The notes under the pieces: generated by a model
Databases searched by the model: none
The model's input: only the letters and a program-made list of their open reading frames with translations
Told to the model about the DNA's origin: nothing
Shown here: piece after piece, positions 41,344 to 48,132 of the stretch
How the letters are laid out: the number at the start of each line of letters is the position of its first letter
Numbering within the stretch: position 1 is the stretch's first letter
Assembly (NCBI GenBank): GCA_913778505.1
Contig: CAJYWD010000037.1
Span: 1 to 48,132, forward strand
Length of the DNA: 48,132 nucleotides
Origin: an uncultured Chryseobacterium sp.
GTDB taxonomy: Bacteria > Bacteroidota > Bacteroidia > Flavobacteriales > Weeksellaceae
Direction: 5' to 3'
Made by a program: the position numbers and the translations under genes

Positions 41344-42312
41344 ATGAAAATATTATACGCCTTCCAAGGCACAGGAAACGGACATCTGGCCAGAGCGCAG
41401 GAAATCATCCCGATTTTGAAGAAACACGCACTGGTGGATACATTAATCAGCGGACATCAGACACAGCTGAAGTCTGATTTCGATATCGATTACCGGTTTA
41501 AAGGTGTGTCTCTGCTGTATAACAAAACGGGCGGATTGTCTTACAGAAAGACACTGGCTGAGAATAGCTTTTGCCGCGCTGCAAAGGTCATTAAGGATCT
41601 GGACCTGTCTGCGTACGACCTGATCATCAATGATTTTGAGCCCCTGACCGGCTGGGCGGCAAAGCTGAGAAGTCTCCCGATTATAGAGCTGAGTCATCAG
41701 GCTTCCTTAACCTTCAAGGAAACGCCGAAGCCTGAGAAAAAGCATTGGTTAGGGAACTTCATCCTGAAGCATTACGTGCCGTGCGACAGGAAAATCGGGT
41801 TTCATTTTGACAGTTATAATCCCAACATCAAGAGACCCGTGATCCGGCAGAAAATCAGAAAGCTGAACCCTCATCATAAGGGGCATTACGTGGTTTATCT
41901 TCCTAGTTTTTCGGATGAATTGGTGACGAATCTGCTTACGAGGATCGATGTGCAGTGGAAGGTTTTTTCGAAGTATGCCAAACAGCCTCAAAAATTCAAC
42001 AATGTGGAGATTTTTCCTATTGATGAGAAAAGATTTCTTGAATTATTCGAATCCTGCGAGGGGATTCTTTGCAACGCCGGATTCGAAACGCCTGCAGAAG
42101 CGCTCTTTATGCATAAAAAACTTTTCGTGATCCCGATTGAAAACCAATATGAGCAAGAGTGTAATGCTTTTGCTTTAAACCAATTAGGTGTTGCCAATTC
42201 CGATAAACTGGACCCCGTTAAAATCCGTGAATGGATTAATTCTGACCAATTTGTTGAAGTAGATTATCCGGATAATATTGAAAGTATTCTAACGAAAGAG
42301 GTTTTGGTTTGA
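41344..42312 (+). CDS. Glycosyltransferase, GT28/MurG-like
   Basis: 322 residues. N-terminus KILYAFQGTGNGHLARAQEII has the glycine-rich loop with histidine of MurG/MGDG-synthase-type GT-B enzymes; near the C-terminus LCNAGFETPAEALFMHKKLFVIPIENQYEQECNA (start LCNAGFETPAEALF) is the nucleotide-sugar site. Donor and acceptor unknown; a lipid acceptor would fit the LpxH-like neighbour. No membrane helix. Confidence 0.82.
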   Translation: MKILYAFQGTGNGHLARAQEIIPILKKHALVDTLISGHQTQLKSDFDIDYRFKGVSLLYNKTGGLSYRKTLAENSFCRAAKVIKDLDLSAYDLIINDFEPLTGWAAKLRSLPIIELSHQASLTFKETPKPEKKHWLGNFILKHYVPCDRKIGFHFDSYNPNIKRPVIRQKIRKLNPHHKGHYVVYLPSFSDELVTNLLTRIDVQWKVFSKYAKQPQKFNNVEIFPIDEKRFLELFESCEGILCNAGFETPAEALFMHKKLFVIPIENQYEQECNAFALNQLGVANSDKLDPVKIREWINSDQFVEVDYPDNIESILTKEVLV

Positions 42313-42395
42313 GATTTGTGAGCATAAATTAGACAAGAACATTTGTTGTGAAATGCTTTAAATCTCCAATGCCACTTCGCTTACAATAGACTAAA

Positions 42396-45050
42396 TCAGC
42401 TCTTCCTATCTCCGAACTTGTTGATATTTATTATCAGCGAGACCATAAAGTAACGTTTCAGTACGAGCTCTTCTCTGTCTTCGATGTAATTGTCACCAAT
42501 ATTGCGGATGGCATTTTGGCGTTGGTTCAGAAGATCATTGACATTGAATCTCAATGTCATCTGTTTTTTGTAGAATTTATAATTTACGCTGGCATTCCAA
42601 AAATAGGAAGTTCTGTTGAAGCCTGCGGAAATAGTATTGTTTTTGGTCACATTGATATCGTTACTGAAATAGAGATTGGACTTCAGAAAGTAATTCACCA
42701 TTCCGATAGAGTAATTCTGTTGAGCCGCTTGCGTTTTATCGACCCGATAATTAGTGAAATTGGAGAAATTATAATTGAGATTGGCAGAGCCGGTTAGGTC
42801 CAGAATATCTCTCAGGTTGAGCCTGACAGTCATCTTCGGCGCAATATTGTAAATCGTGTTGGTGTATTGGACACCATCCACAAAACCTTTTCTGTGCGTG
42901 TAACTCGTCAGAAATGATGGTGAAATGCGGAATTCGTTTTTGTCCCATTTGTAGGTTTTTGAAAAACGACTATCCCAACTTATGGTTTTGTTTCCGCTAA
43001 TGTTGGCAAAAGTCCTGAACTGCCTTCCCGTATCGTCGTAGTAAGAAAAATCGGAAACATTATTGTCCATATAACTGAATTTTAGTGAAGTTGAGTAGGT
43101 CACGTGTTTCGGAAGATCCCTACTCATAAAATAGATGGAGCTCGTATTTCTCCATGTGCTTTTCAAATCAGGATTCCCCTGTGTAGTAAGCAACGGATTG
43201 GAAAGGTCGATATAAGGATTAAGCGCGGTCATCTGAGGTGCTGTAAAATCGCTTTGGTTAGATAGTTCCAAGGATTTGGTACTGGAAAATTTGTAAACGA
43301 ATCTTGTGTTGTAATTCGGGAAAATGAAGTTTTTTCTGAAATTGATATTGTCATTATTAAAGAATGAATGAAAATCGTTGTTGTTGATTTCCAGATTAGC
43401 ATTGAAGTAAAACCGGAATTTAGTTTTGTTCAAATCATAACCAGCCACGGCATAAATCGAGTTGATATCCTGATCGATTGTATTGGATAGTAAAGAATTG
43501 TATGTGGAAAATTCTCCCGTTGCTGTATCAAAATCGTGAACTTTTCTATCATTTCTGAGAGACAGAGATTTGTAAGTGATTTCTGTGGAAACGATGGCCG
43601 AGTCGGAAATTGGTTCGTCATATCTTGCATTGAAGCTAAAATCTGTGTTTTGATTTTTGGTTAGTGAGCGCTGGTTTCGGTAATCGTTTTCTTCCGGAGA
43701 CTGATGAAAAATGGTTGTTGTCATATTATAATCTGTGCCACTATTTTCCGAAAAATTGCTGCCGACTGATGCTGTAAGGTTTCGTCTTTCTTTCTGAAAT
43801 CTTCTTGTAATTCCAAGCGATTGTGAAAAACCATTATTGACAGATTTTTGTTTGACAGAACCCGAGCTGGAGTTGAGCAGAACATCATCCCGCAAGGTCA
43901 AAGACTGATTATCAGAAGTGCTTTCGGTGATATTGTTATTAAAATTGGAAGAGAAAATGAGATTCGTGAACTTGTCAAGTTTCGAAATCGCATTAGTGCT
44001 TAATCCCCATCTTCGCAAATCTCTTTTGCCGATACGTTCTGAATTTCTATCTAATTTGTAGTCTGGCAGAAAGGTGGTTCGGGCAGATTTGGAATAGGTT
44101 TCGGAGTTTCTTTCATAATAATTGGCATTCAGTCTTTGTATGTCTAAGTTGTCAAACTTATCAGAATAGGTTGCGTTAATAGTTGTTGTACTGAAAATTC
44201 CTGCTCCGGAACCCGTCTTTCCTGATAATCCTGCATTGATATTATTTGAACCTGCGGCTAATGAAAGGCGGGAATCCTGATTTATTTTTGTAAAGAAAAT
44301 GGCAGCGTCATAACGTTCATTGGAACCATAACCCAATCTGATGTTGTTTGTAACCCCAACTTTATTTTTAGGATCCATTTCAAAATTTACTGTGAGACTG
44401 TCTGTAATAGGTTCCCTTCCTGTCAGTTCTTCTTCCTTAGTTTTAGAAGTGGTGATCTGGATTTTTTTGATGATGTTGGCCGGAATCGTTTCCAACTCTA
44501 TTTTCCCATTTTTATCAAATAAAGGTTTGCCGTTGATGTGGATTTTATTTGCAGATTTTCCATTAATGCTAATCTTTCCATCCGCATCAATTTCAGCCCC
44601 CGGAATTTCTTTCACCAGATCTTCAATTTTGGCATCCGGTTTTACCTTGAGAAAAGAAGCGTTATATTCCACCGTGTCTTTTTTGATTTTGACAGGTGAA
44701 ACCGTGATTTGGACTTCTTCTATATTCGATACAAGTTCTTTGCTGAGTTTGATTGTTCCGAGGTTTTCATTTTGATGAATAGATTCAAATTTTCGAGAGA
44801 ACGCTTTGAATTTGTCTTCGGAAATCTGTAGAAATGAGGCTTCGTTTTGTGGAGGAATCTTGATGCTGAAGTTTCCGCTTTTATTTGTTCCAATGTAATT
44901 GATAATCGCCGAATCTTTTTGTTTCATCAAAGAAACAGTGATGTTTTCCAACGGATTATTATTTTCATCCGTCACCTTTCCAGTTAAGCTGTAAGTCTGC
45001 GCATTCAGTTTTAGAAAAGCTAAAATAAAAATAAGCCAGAATTTTTTCAT
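42396..45050 (-). CDS. TonB-dependent receptor / outer membrane beta-barrel protein
   Basis: 884 residues. Signal peptide 1-17 (MKKFWLIFILAFLKLNA), a carboxypeptidase-regulatory-like domain (about 20-105), a plug with KIEDLVKEIPGAEIDADGKI and the INGKPL..IKKIQITTS pattern, then a long beta barrel. It belongs to the 'outer membrane beta-barrel family' subset of TonB-dependent receptors, whose ligands are mostly unknown. No SusD partner or other uptake gene is adjacent. ATG 45050 is preferred to TTG 45053. Confidence 0.88.
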   Translation of the reverse strand: MKKFWLIFILAFLKLNAQTYSLTGKVTDENNNPLENITVSLMKQKDSAIINYIGTNKSGNFSIKIPPQNEASFLQISEDKFKAFSRKFESIHQNENLGTIKLSKELVSNIEEVQITVSPVKIKKDTVEYNASFLKVKPDAKIEDLVKEIPGAEIDADGKISINGKSANKIHINGKPLFDKNGKIELETIPANIIKKIQITTSKTKEEELTGREPITDSLTVNFEMDPKNKVGVTNNIRLGYGSNERYDAAIFFTKINQDSRLSLAAGSNNINAGLSGKTGSGAGIFSTTTINATYSDKFDNLDIQRLNANYYERNSETYSKSARTTFLPDYKLDRNSERIGKRDLRRWGLSTNAISKLDKFTNLIFSSNFNNNITESTSDNQSLTLRDDVLLNSSSGSVKQKSVNNGFSQSLGITRRFQKERRNLTASVGSNFSENSGTDYNMTTTIFHQSPEENDYRNQRSLTKNQNTDFSFNARYDEPISDSAIVSTEITYKSLSLRNDRKVHDFDTATGEFSTYNSLLSNTIDQDINSIYAVAGYDLNKTKFRFYFNANLEINNNDFHSFFNNDNINFRKNFIFPNYNTRFVYKFSSTKSLELSNQSDFTAPQMTALNPYIDLSNPLLTTQGNPDLKSTWRNTSSIYFMSRDLPKHVTYSTSLKFSYMDNNVSDFSYYDDTGRQFRTFANISGNKTISWDSRFSKTYKWDKNEFRISPSFLTSYTHRKGFVDGVQYTNTIYNIAPKMTVRLNLRDILDLTGSANLNYNFSNFTNYRVDKTQAAQQNYSIGMVNYFLKSNLYFSNDINVTKNNTISAGFNRTSYFWNASVNYKFYKKQMTLRFNVNDLLNQRQNAIRNIGDNYIEDREELVLKRYFMVSLIININKFGDRKS

Positions 45051-45072
45051 CAAATGTTATAGTTTTCGGCAC

Positions 45073-45103
45073 CAAAAATAGAAAAAACCTCTGAAACATC
45101 AGA
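45073..45103 (-). promoter_or_regulatory. Promoter of the large outer-membrane receptor gene
   Basis: TCTG (45100-45103), 19 bases, TATTTTTG (45073-45080) on the minus strand: exact -7 and spacing, one mismatch at -33. Its -33 box lies inside the terminator of the gene upstream. Confidence 0.7.
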
Positions 45104-45109
45104 GGTTTT
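45082..45109 (-). terminator. Terminator of the BON-SH3 gene
   Basis: Perfect 11-bp stem AAAACCTCTGA / TCAGAGGTTTT, 4-base loop and a minus-strand T run. Confidence 0.88.
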
Positions 45110-45130
45110 AATTTTTATTAAGTTTTGAAA

Positions 45131-45547
45131 TTAAGCTTTCAAATATCTCGCATAAGCATAACCTTCTTCACCGTCAGCTGTTTTGATCTTCCACCAATCG
45201 TCAGAAGATTGCTCTACCAGAGTTACCGTCTCGCCTTTTGCCGCCTTTCCGACAACTGCAGCTTCTGTAGAAGGCTCCTGTCTGATATTGAGATTGGACT
45301 CGTCTGTTGCAACCGTTAAAGAAGCACCGGCCGCCAAGCCGGAAACCTGCACATCTACATTAATATCTGTAGCTGTGTAAGAAGGATCAATAGCTCCCAG
45401 GGCATTCCAGACAGAATCTTTTGCTGCACTGTTGCTGGCTTTTCCAGTAATATAAAGTACGCCATCCTGCTCCTGTACAGAGAGATCCGAAAGTCCAGCA
45501 GACTGAGCAGCAGAAACTACACTTGCATATTTATCTTGTAAACTCAT
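45131..45547 (-). CDS. BON - SH3b domain protein without signal peptide
   Basis: 138 residues. A BON domain at about 1-68 (SVQEQDGVLYITGKASNSAAKD) is followed by a bacterial SH3 domain at about 75-138 (SNLNIRQEPSTEAAVVGKAAKGE, beginning SNLNIRQEPSTEAAVVG, and WWKIKTADGEEGYAYARYL). There is no export signal, as in the cytoplasmic BON-LysM protein Kbp of E. coli, which binds potassium; here an SH3b replaces LysM. Cotranscribed with the BON lipoprotein, 6 bases upstream. Function unknown. Confidence 0.85.
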   Translation of the reverse strand: MSLQDKYASVVSAAQSAGLSDLSVQEQDGVLYITGKASNSAAKDSVWNALGAIDPSYTATDINVDVQVSGLAAGASLTVATDESNLNIRQEPSTEAAVVGKAAKGETVTLVEQSSDDWWKIKTADGEEGYAYARYLKA

Positions 45548-45553
45548 TTGTGA

Positions 45554-46033
45554 TTATTTTACCATTATTTTGTTATCGTATTTCCCAATTTTAAGAGCGT
45601 CTACAGACTCTTTTACTTTTCTAGCATTGGCCGCTGTTGTATTACCGGTAAGCGTCAGTGTTCCGTTCATATCTTCAGCTTTTACACCAGGAATGTCTTT
45701 CAAGGCGTCATTCACTTTCTGAAGAACGGTAGCATCCACCTTATTGACTTCTACAGGAGCAGCCATAGGTGTTACGGTAGCCATATCATGAACGTCCTTC
45801 ACGCCTTGGATTTTTTTCAGTGCGTCGATTGCCGCCTGTTTGTCCGCCTCCGTAGCAAATGTTCCGCTCAGGTGAGCCTGTCCTTCCTTCACTTCTACGG
45901 AAGTTCCTGGATATGCGGTAATGGCAGTGGTAGCTTGTGATGTCAGTTCTGCATCAGAAACTTTCTTTTTACAAGAAACAGCTGTCATTGAGACCATCAG
46001 GGCAAGAGCAGCAATTTGGATTGTTTTTCTCAT
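45554..46033 (-). CDS. Lipoprotein with two BON domains
   Basis: 159 residues. Lipoprotein signal ending MVSMTAVSC (cysteine 21). Two BON modules follow: about 28-88 (VEVKEGQAHLSGTFATEADK) and about 100-159 (MNGTLTLTGNTTAANARKV). BON domains occur in envelope proteins that bind phospholipid or stabilise the outer membrane, such as OsmY and DolP. The pair with the BON-SH3 protein places BON proteins on both sides of the inner membrane. The promoter could not be located. Confidence 0.87.
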   Translation of the reverse strand: MRKTIQIAALALMVSMTAVSCKKKVSDAELTSQATTAITAYPGTSVEVKEGQAHLSGTFATEADKQAAIDALKKIQGVKDVHDMATVTPMAAPVEVNKVDATVLQKVNDALKDIPGVKAEDMNGTLTLTGNTTAANARKVKESVDALKIGKYDNKIMVK

Positions 46034-46223
46034 AGTGTTAAAAATTATTTTAAATGTGTTTTATTTGATACTAAAATTGATGCCAAATACCTGTATTTTA
46101 TGAAGTCAATATTTTTGACTGCCACAATAAATTCCAAATCTGGCTAAGGTAAATTTAGATACTTTTTTGATAAGTTGCTAAATTTTAAATAAAATTAACA
46201 ATTAGGGTTGCTAATTTAAAATG

Positions 46224-47399
46224 TTATTTAATCCTCAAGAATTCTTTTGCCAGCTCAATCATTTTCGGGTCGCCTGTGTATTTTCCTTTTTCATCGGATA
46301 ATTTTACGGTCGGAATCCATTCGTTGTTAATGCCTTTTACGCTGATGAGCTTCATTACGATATTCATTGGTTTCAGTCCGACATCATTAGTGAGATTAGT
46401 GCCTATTCCGAAAGAAATCCCGATCTTTCCTCTGCAGTAATTGGTGATTTCTTCTACTTTTTCCAGATTCAGTCCATCAGAAAAAATAATGTATTTGAAG
46501 AGTGGATTGATGCCGTGTTTCTGGTAATGCGCAATGGTTTTGTCCGCAAATTCCAGCGGGTCGCCACTGTCGTGACGTACGCCATCGAACAGCTTGGCAA
46601 ATTTCTTATCAAATTGCTGGAAAAAAACATCAGTCGTATAAGTGTCGGACAATGCAACGCCCAAATCGCCACGGTAAACATCCACCCAATTTTCCAGCGC
46701 AATAGAGTTTGCCATTTTAAAACCAAATTCAGCAGCGTGGAACATAAACCATTCGTGCGCGTGTGTCCCGATAGGTTTTACGTTGTACATCATTGCCAGA
46801 TGAACATTGGAAGTTCCGGTAAAGGTTGATTTTTTATCCTGAATCAAAGCATCCATCACCAACCTGTGAACTTTGTAAGAATGTCTTCTCCTGGTCCCAA
46901 ATTCCGCAAACGGGACACCTAATTCCGTCAGATGGACCGCTTTTTCAACCGTCTTATTAATGACTTCCTCATTGGTCTGCCTTTCCATATGATTCATTTC
47001 GTAGTGCAGTTCGCTGATGAGCGCCAGAAGCGGGACTTCCCAAAGAATCGTTCTGTACCAGAGGCCTTCCACGGAAACTTTCAGCTCATTGCCATTTTGT
47101 TCAATCTTCACTTCCGATGGATCGTAATGAAAACCTTCCAAAAAATCGAGATAGGGAAGAGCGAGGTATGGGCAAGTCACTTTCAGATATTTTTTTTCGT
47201 CTTTGGTGAGCTTCAATTCTGCCATTGCATTGACGGATTTTCTCAGTTCCTCCGCAAAACCTTCCGGAAACTGGTGCTTTCCTCGGTTGATGAATTCGTA
47301 TTTTACAATCTCGTTGGTGAAGAGTTTCACAACGGCATTTTGCATGGTGATTTTGTAGAAATCGTTGTCCAGAATAGAATTGAGCCTTACCTCGCGCAT
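46224..47399 (-). CDS. pncB: Nicotinate phosphoribosyltransferase
   Basis: 391 residues. Makes nicotinate mononucleotide from nicotinate, PRPP and ATP in NAD salvage. LDNDFYKITMQNAVV (9-23), EFGTRRRHSYKVH (about 168-180), GTSNVHLAM and the GTHAHEW segment with the phosphorylated histidine, and HDSGDPLEFADK are all characteristic. Single gene. Confidence 0.96.
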   Translation of the reverse strand: MREVRLNSILDNDFYKITMQNAVVKLFTNEIVKYEFINRGKHQFPEGFAEELRKSVNAMAELKLTKDEKKYLKVTCPYLALPYLDFLEGFHYDPSEVKIEQNGNELKVSVEGLWYRTILWEVPLLALISELHYEMNHMERQTNEEVINKTVEKAVHLTELGVPFAEFGTRRRHSYKVHRLVMDALIQDKKSTFTGTSNVHLAMMYNVKPIGTHAHEWFMFHAAEFGFKMANSIALENWVDVYRGDLGVALSDTYTTDVFFQQFDKKFAKLFDGVRHDSGDPLEFADKTIAHYQKHGINPLFKYIIFSDGLNLEKVEEITNYCRGKIGISFGIGTNLTNDVGLKPMNIVMKLISVKGINNEWIPTVKLSDEKGKYTGDPKMIELAKEFLRIK

Positions 47400-47415
47400 A
47401 AAAATATCATTTACA

Positions 47416-47423
47416 CAAATCTA
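47416..47423 (-). promoter_or_regulatory. -7 box of pncB
   Basis: TAGATTTG on the minus strand, exact, 16 bases before the start; the -33 region falls into an inverted repeat arm (47433-47456). Confidence 0.55.
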
Positions 47424-47432
47424 AGGAATTCT

Positions 47433-47567
47433 TAAACCACGAATGCACAAAAGTGATAGTGTTTTTGCAAAAGTTCAAAAAATTAAAATAGAATGGGACG
47501 TTTTTCTTTTTTACTCTTTTTCAAGATTTTTCTTCTTAAATTTTCTTTTGTGACTTTTGTAGTTTCA
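47433..47567. repeat. Imperfect inverted repeat between pncB and the small membrane gene
   Basis: TAAACCACGAATGCACAAAAG (in two parts, 47433-47452) faces CTTTTGTGACTTTTGTAGTTT (47545-47565). The words resemble those in 39852-40010, so both may belong to one CTTTGTG repeat family. Confidence 0.55.
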
Positions 47568-47591
47568 AAATATGATAAAGTTTACAATCCT

Positions 47592-47599
47592 TACTTTTG
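47592..47599 (+). promoter_or_regulatory. -7 box of the small membrane protein gene
   Basis: TACTTTTG, exact, 15 bases before ATG 47615; a TTG at 47597 that could extend the frame is part of this box. Confidence 0.5.
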
Positions 47600-47614
47600 T
47601 CAAAATTTTTTGAA

Positions 47615-47947
47615 ATGGTAAAATCGCTGATGTATTTTGTGATCGGAACTCTGATAAGTTTTTTTCTGAGAAGACTTACCGGAAGTCCTGCTGATTTCTG
47701 GGTAGAAGTTTACGTAGCATCCGCTTTCGGAATTGGTTGGGGGCTGGCTTACTTTGTGGATCATCCGGAATGGCCATTGCCAAAGAAAATGGGAATTTCT
47801 TTGCTTGGGGTTGTTTTCCTGGTTGCTGTAGGATTAATCTTTTTCAATTTTGAAACGGCCATTCCGTCGATCATCAAATTTTCTACGGTTTTTGTGGCGT
47901 ATTATATGATTGCCAGTTTCCGGGAAAGTAAATCGCTGAGGTATTAA
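47615..47947 (+). CDS. Small integral membrane protein of unknown function
   Basis: 110 residues with three or four hydrophobic segments (about 3-18, 32-48, 58-78, 82-100). No motif known to me. ATG 47615 is chosen because the longer start would overlap the -7 box. A decayed repeat-like stretch with GCGGATAGC and TTTTGCTTTTGGCGATTTGC follows (47951-47985), resembling bases 3801-3840. Confidence 0.7.
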   Translation: MVKSLMYFVIGTLISFFLRRLTGSPADFWVEVYVASAFGIGWGLAYFVDHPEWPLPKKMGISLLGVVFLVAVGLIFFNFETAIPSIIKFSTVFVAYYMIASFRESKSLRY

Positions 47948-48010
47948 CTAGCGGATAGCATTTTGCTTTTGGCGATTTGCTTTTCAGTCAGTATTCGAAA
48001 ATAATAAAGT

Positions 48011-48040
48011 ATCCGTCTCACAACCGAGGCGGATTTTTTT
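48011..48040 (+). terminator. Terminator after the small membrane protein gene
   Basis: ATCCGTCTC pairs with GAGGCGGAT (one G-U), 5-base loop and eight T's. Confidence 0.88.
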
Positions 48041-48071
48041 TGTTATAATTGGTGTTTTTTTTCGTATATTT

Positions 48072-48090
48072 ATATCTGATAATCAGATAT
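48072..48090. promoter_or_regulatory. 19-bp perfect palindrome before the putative transposase
   Basis: ATATCTGAT-A-ATCAGATAT, 6 bases before the ATG at 48097. It may be an operator or a structure at the end of an IS. Confidence 0.6.
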
Positions 48091-48096
48091 TTGTTT

Positions 48097-48132
48097 ATGA
48101 ATTTCAAGCATTACAATCAATATCAGCTGGTG
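48097..48132 (+). mobile_element. Start of a probable IS1182-type transposase (cut by the window)
   Basis: ATG 48097 opens MNFKHYNQYQLV, 12 codons to the window end. I recognise the pattern (M-x-FK-x-YNQ-x-QL) from IS1182-family DDE transposases, but 12 residues cannot prove it. The left end of the element would lie between the terminator at 48040 and this ATG. Confidence 0.5.

Overview
The window is a chromosomal segment from a Bacteroidota bacterium, most likely a flavobacterium of the Chryseobacterium/Weeksellaceae type. Supporting signs are the many promoters of the Bacteroidota form TTTG-N19-TAnnTTTG (best before nusB and tig), the long flavobacterial NusB followed by a DUF1573 lipoprotein and YajC, TonB-dependent receptors with a carboxypeptidase-regulatory-like N-terminus, a bTHX protein, the AT-rich base composition, and intergenic repeats of a kind I associate with Chryseobacterium. 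The assignment is by recognition only; no database search was possible.

Layout. 1-93: 3' end of a 5S rRNA and its terminator, so an rRNA operon lies to the left. 281-640 (minus): RNase P RNA. 781-1954: ECF sigma factor overlapping a membrane protein. 1980-3890: nusB / DUF1573 lipoprotein / yajC. 3918-6336 (minus): TlpA-like thioredoxin, and aroC coupled to a one-cysteine thioredoxin-fold protein. 6395-8362: SDR oxidoreductase facing a Fic protein that has a palindromic operator candidate. 8504-12656 (minus): recQ and aspS. 12844-15644: bTHX, DUF937, a polytopic membrane protein and DUF2480. 15909-19525: lpxB, a DinB-like protein and comEC. 19893-24221 (minus): LLM flavin oxidoreductase and the polyphosphate pair ppk1-ppx. 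24318-28929: dnaK with an unusual promoter, a serine hydrolase with two operator-like palindromes, and a nucleoid-associated protein. 29102-32806: small CxxCH protein, ZnuD-like TonB receptor and lipoprotein, a candidate metal-uptake locus. 32906-36948: trigger factor, M23 peptidase, gpsA, YkvA-like protein. 36957-39839 (minus): NifU-like/Mrp iron-sulfur pair and a dicarboxylate-type symporter. 40225-42312: LpxH-like phosphoesterase and a glycosyltransferase. 42396-47423 (minus): large outer-membrane receptor, a BON-SH3 / BON lipoprotein pair, and nicotinate phosphoribosyltransferase. 47615-48132: small membrane protein, a terminator and the first 12 codons of what looks like an IS1182-type transposase.

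Most genes are housekeeping: envelope and lipid A (lpxB, LpxH-like, gpsA, TonB receptors), protein folding (dnaK, tig), RNA (rnpB, nusB), NAD and aromatic synthesis (pncB, aroC), polyphosphate (ppk1, ppx). I see no defence island, prophage, CRISPR array or biosynthetic cluster. The less ordinary content is in the intergenic DNA: five copies of a repeat with conserved ends and a variable hairpin core, REP-like palindromes with 20-21 bp perfect arms, three 22-bp direct repeats, paired palindromes at the fic and serine hydrolase promoters, a sigma-54-like dnaK promoter, and an orphan terminator that may end a small RNA.
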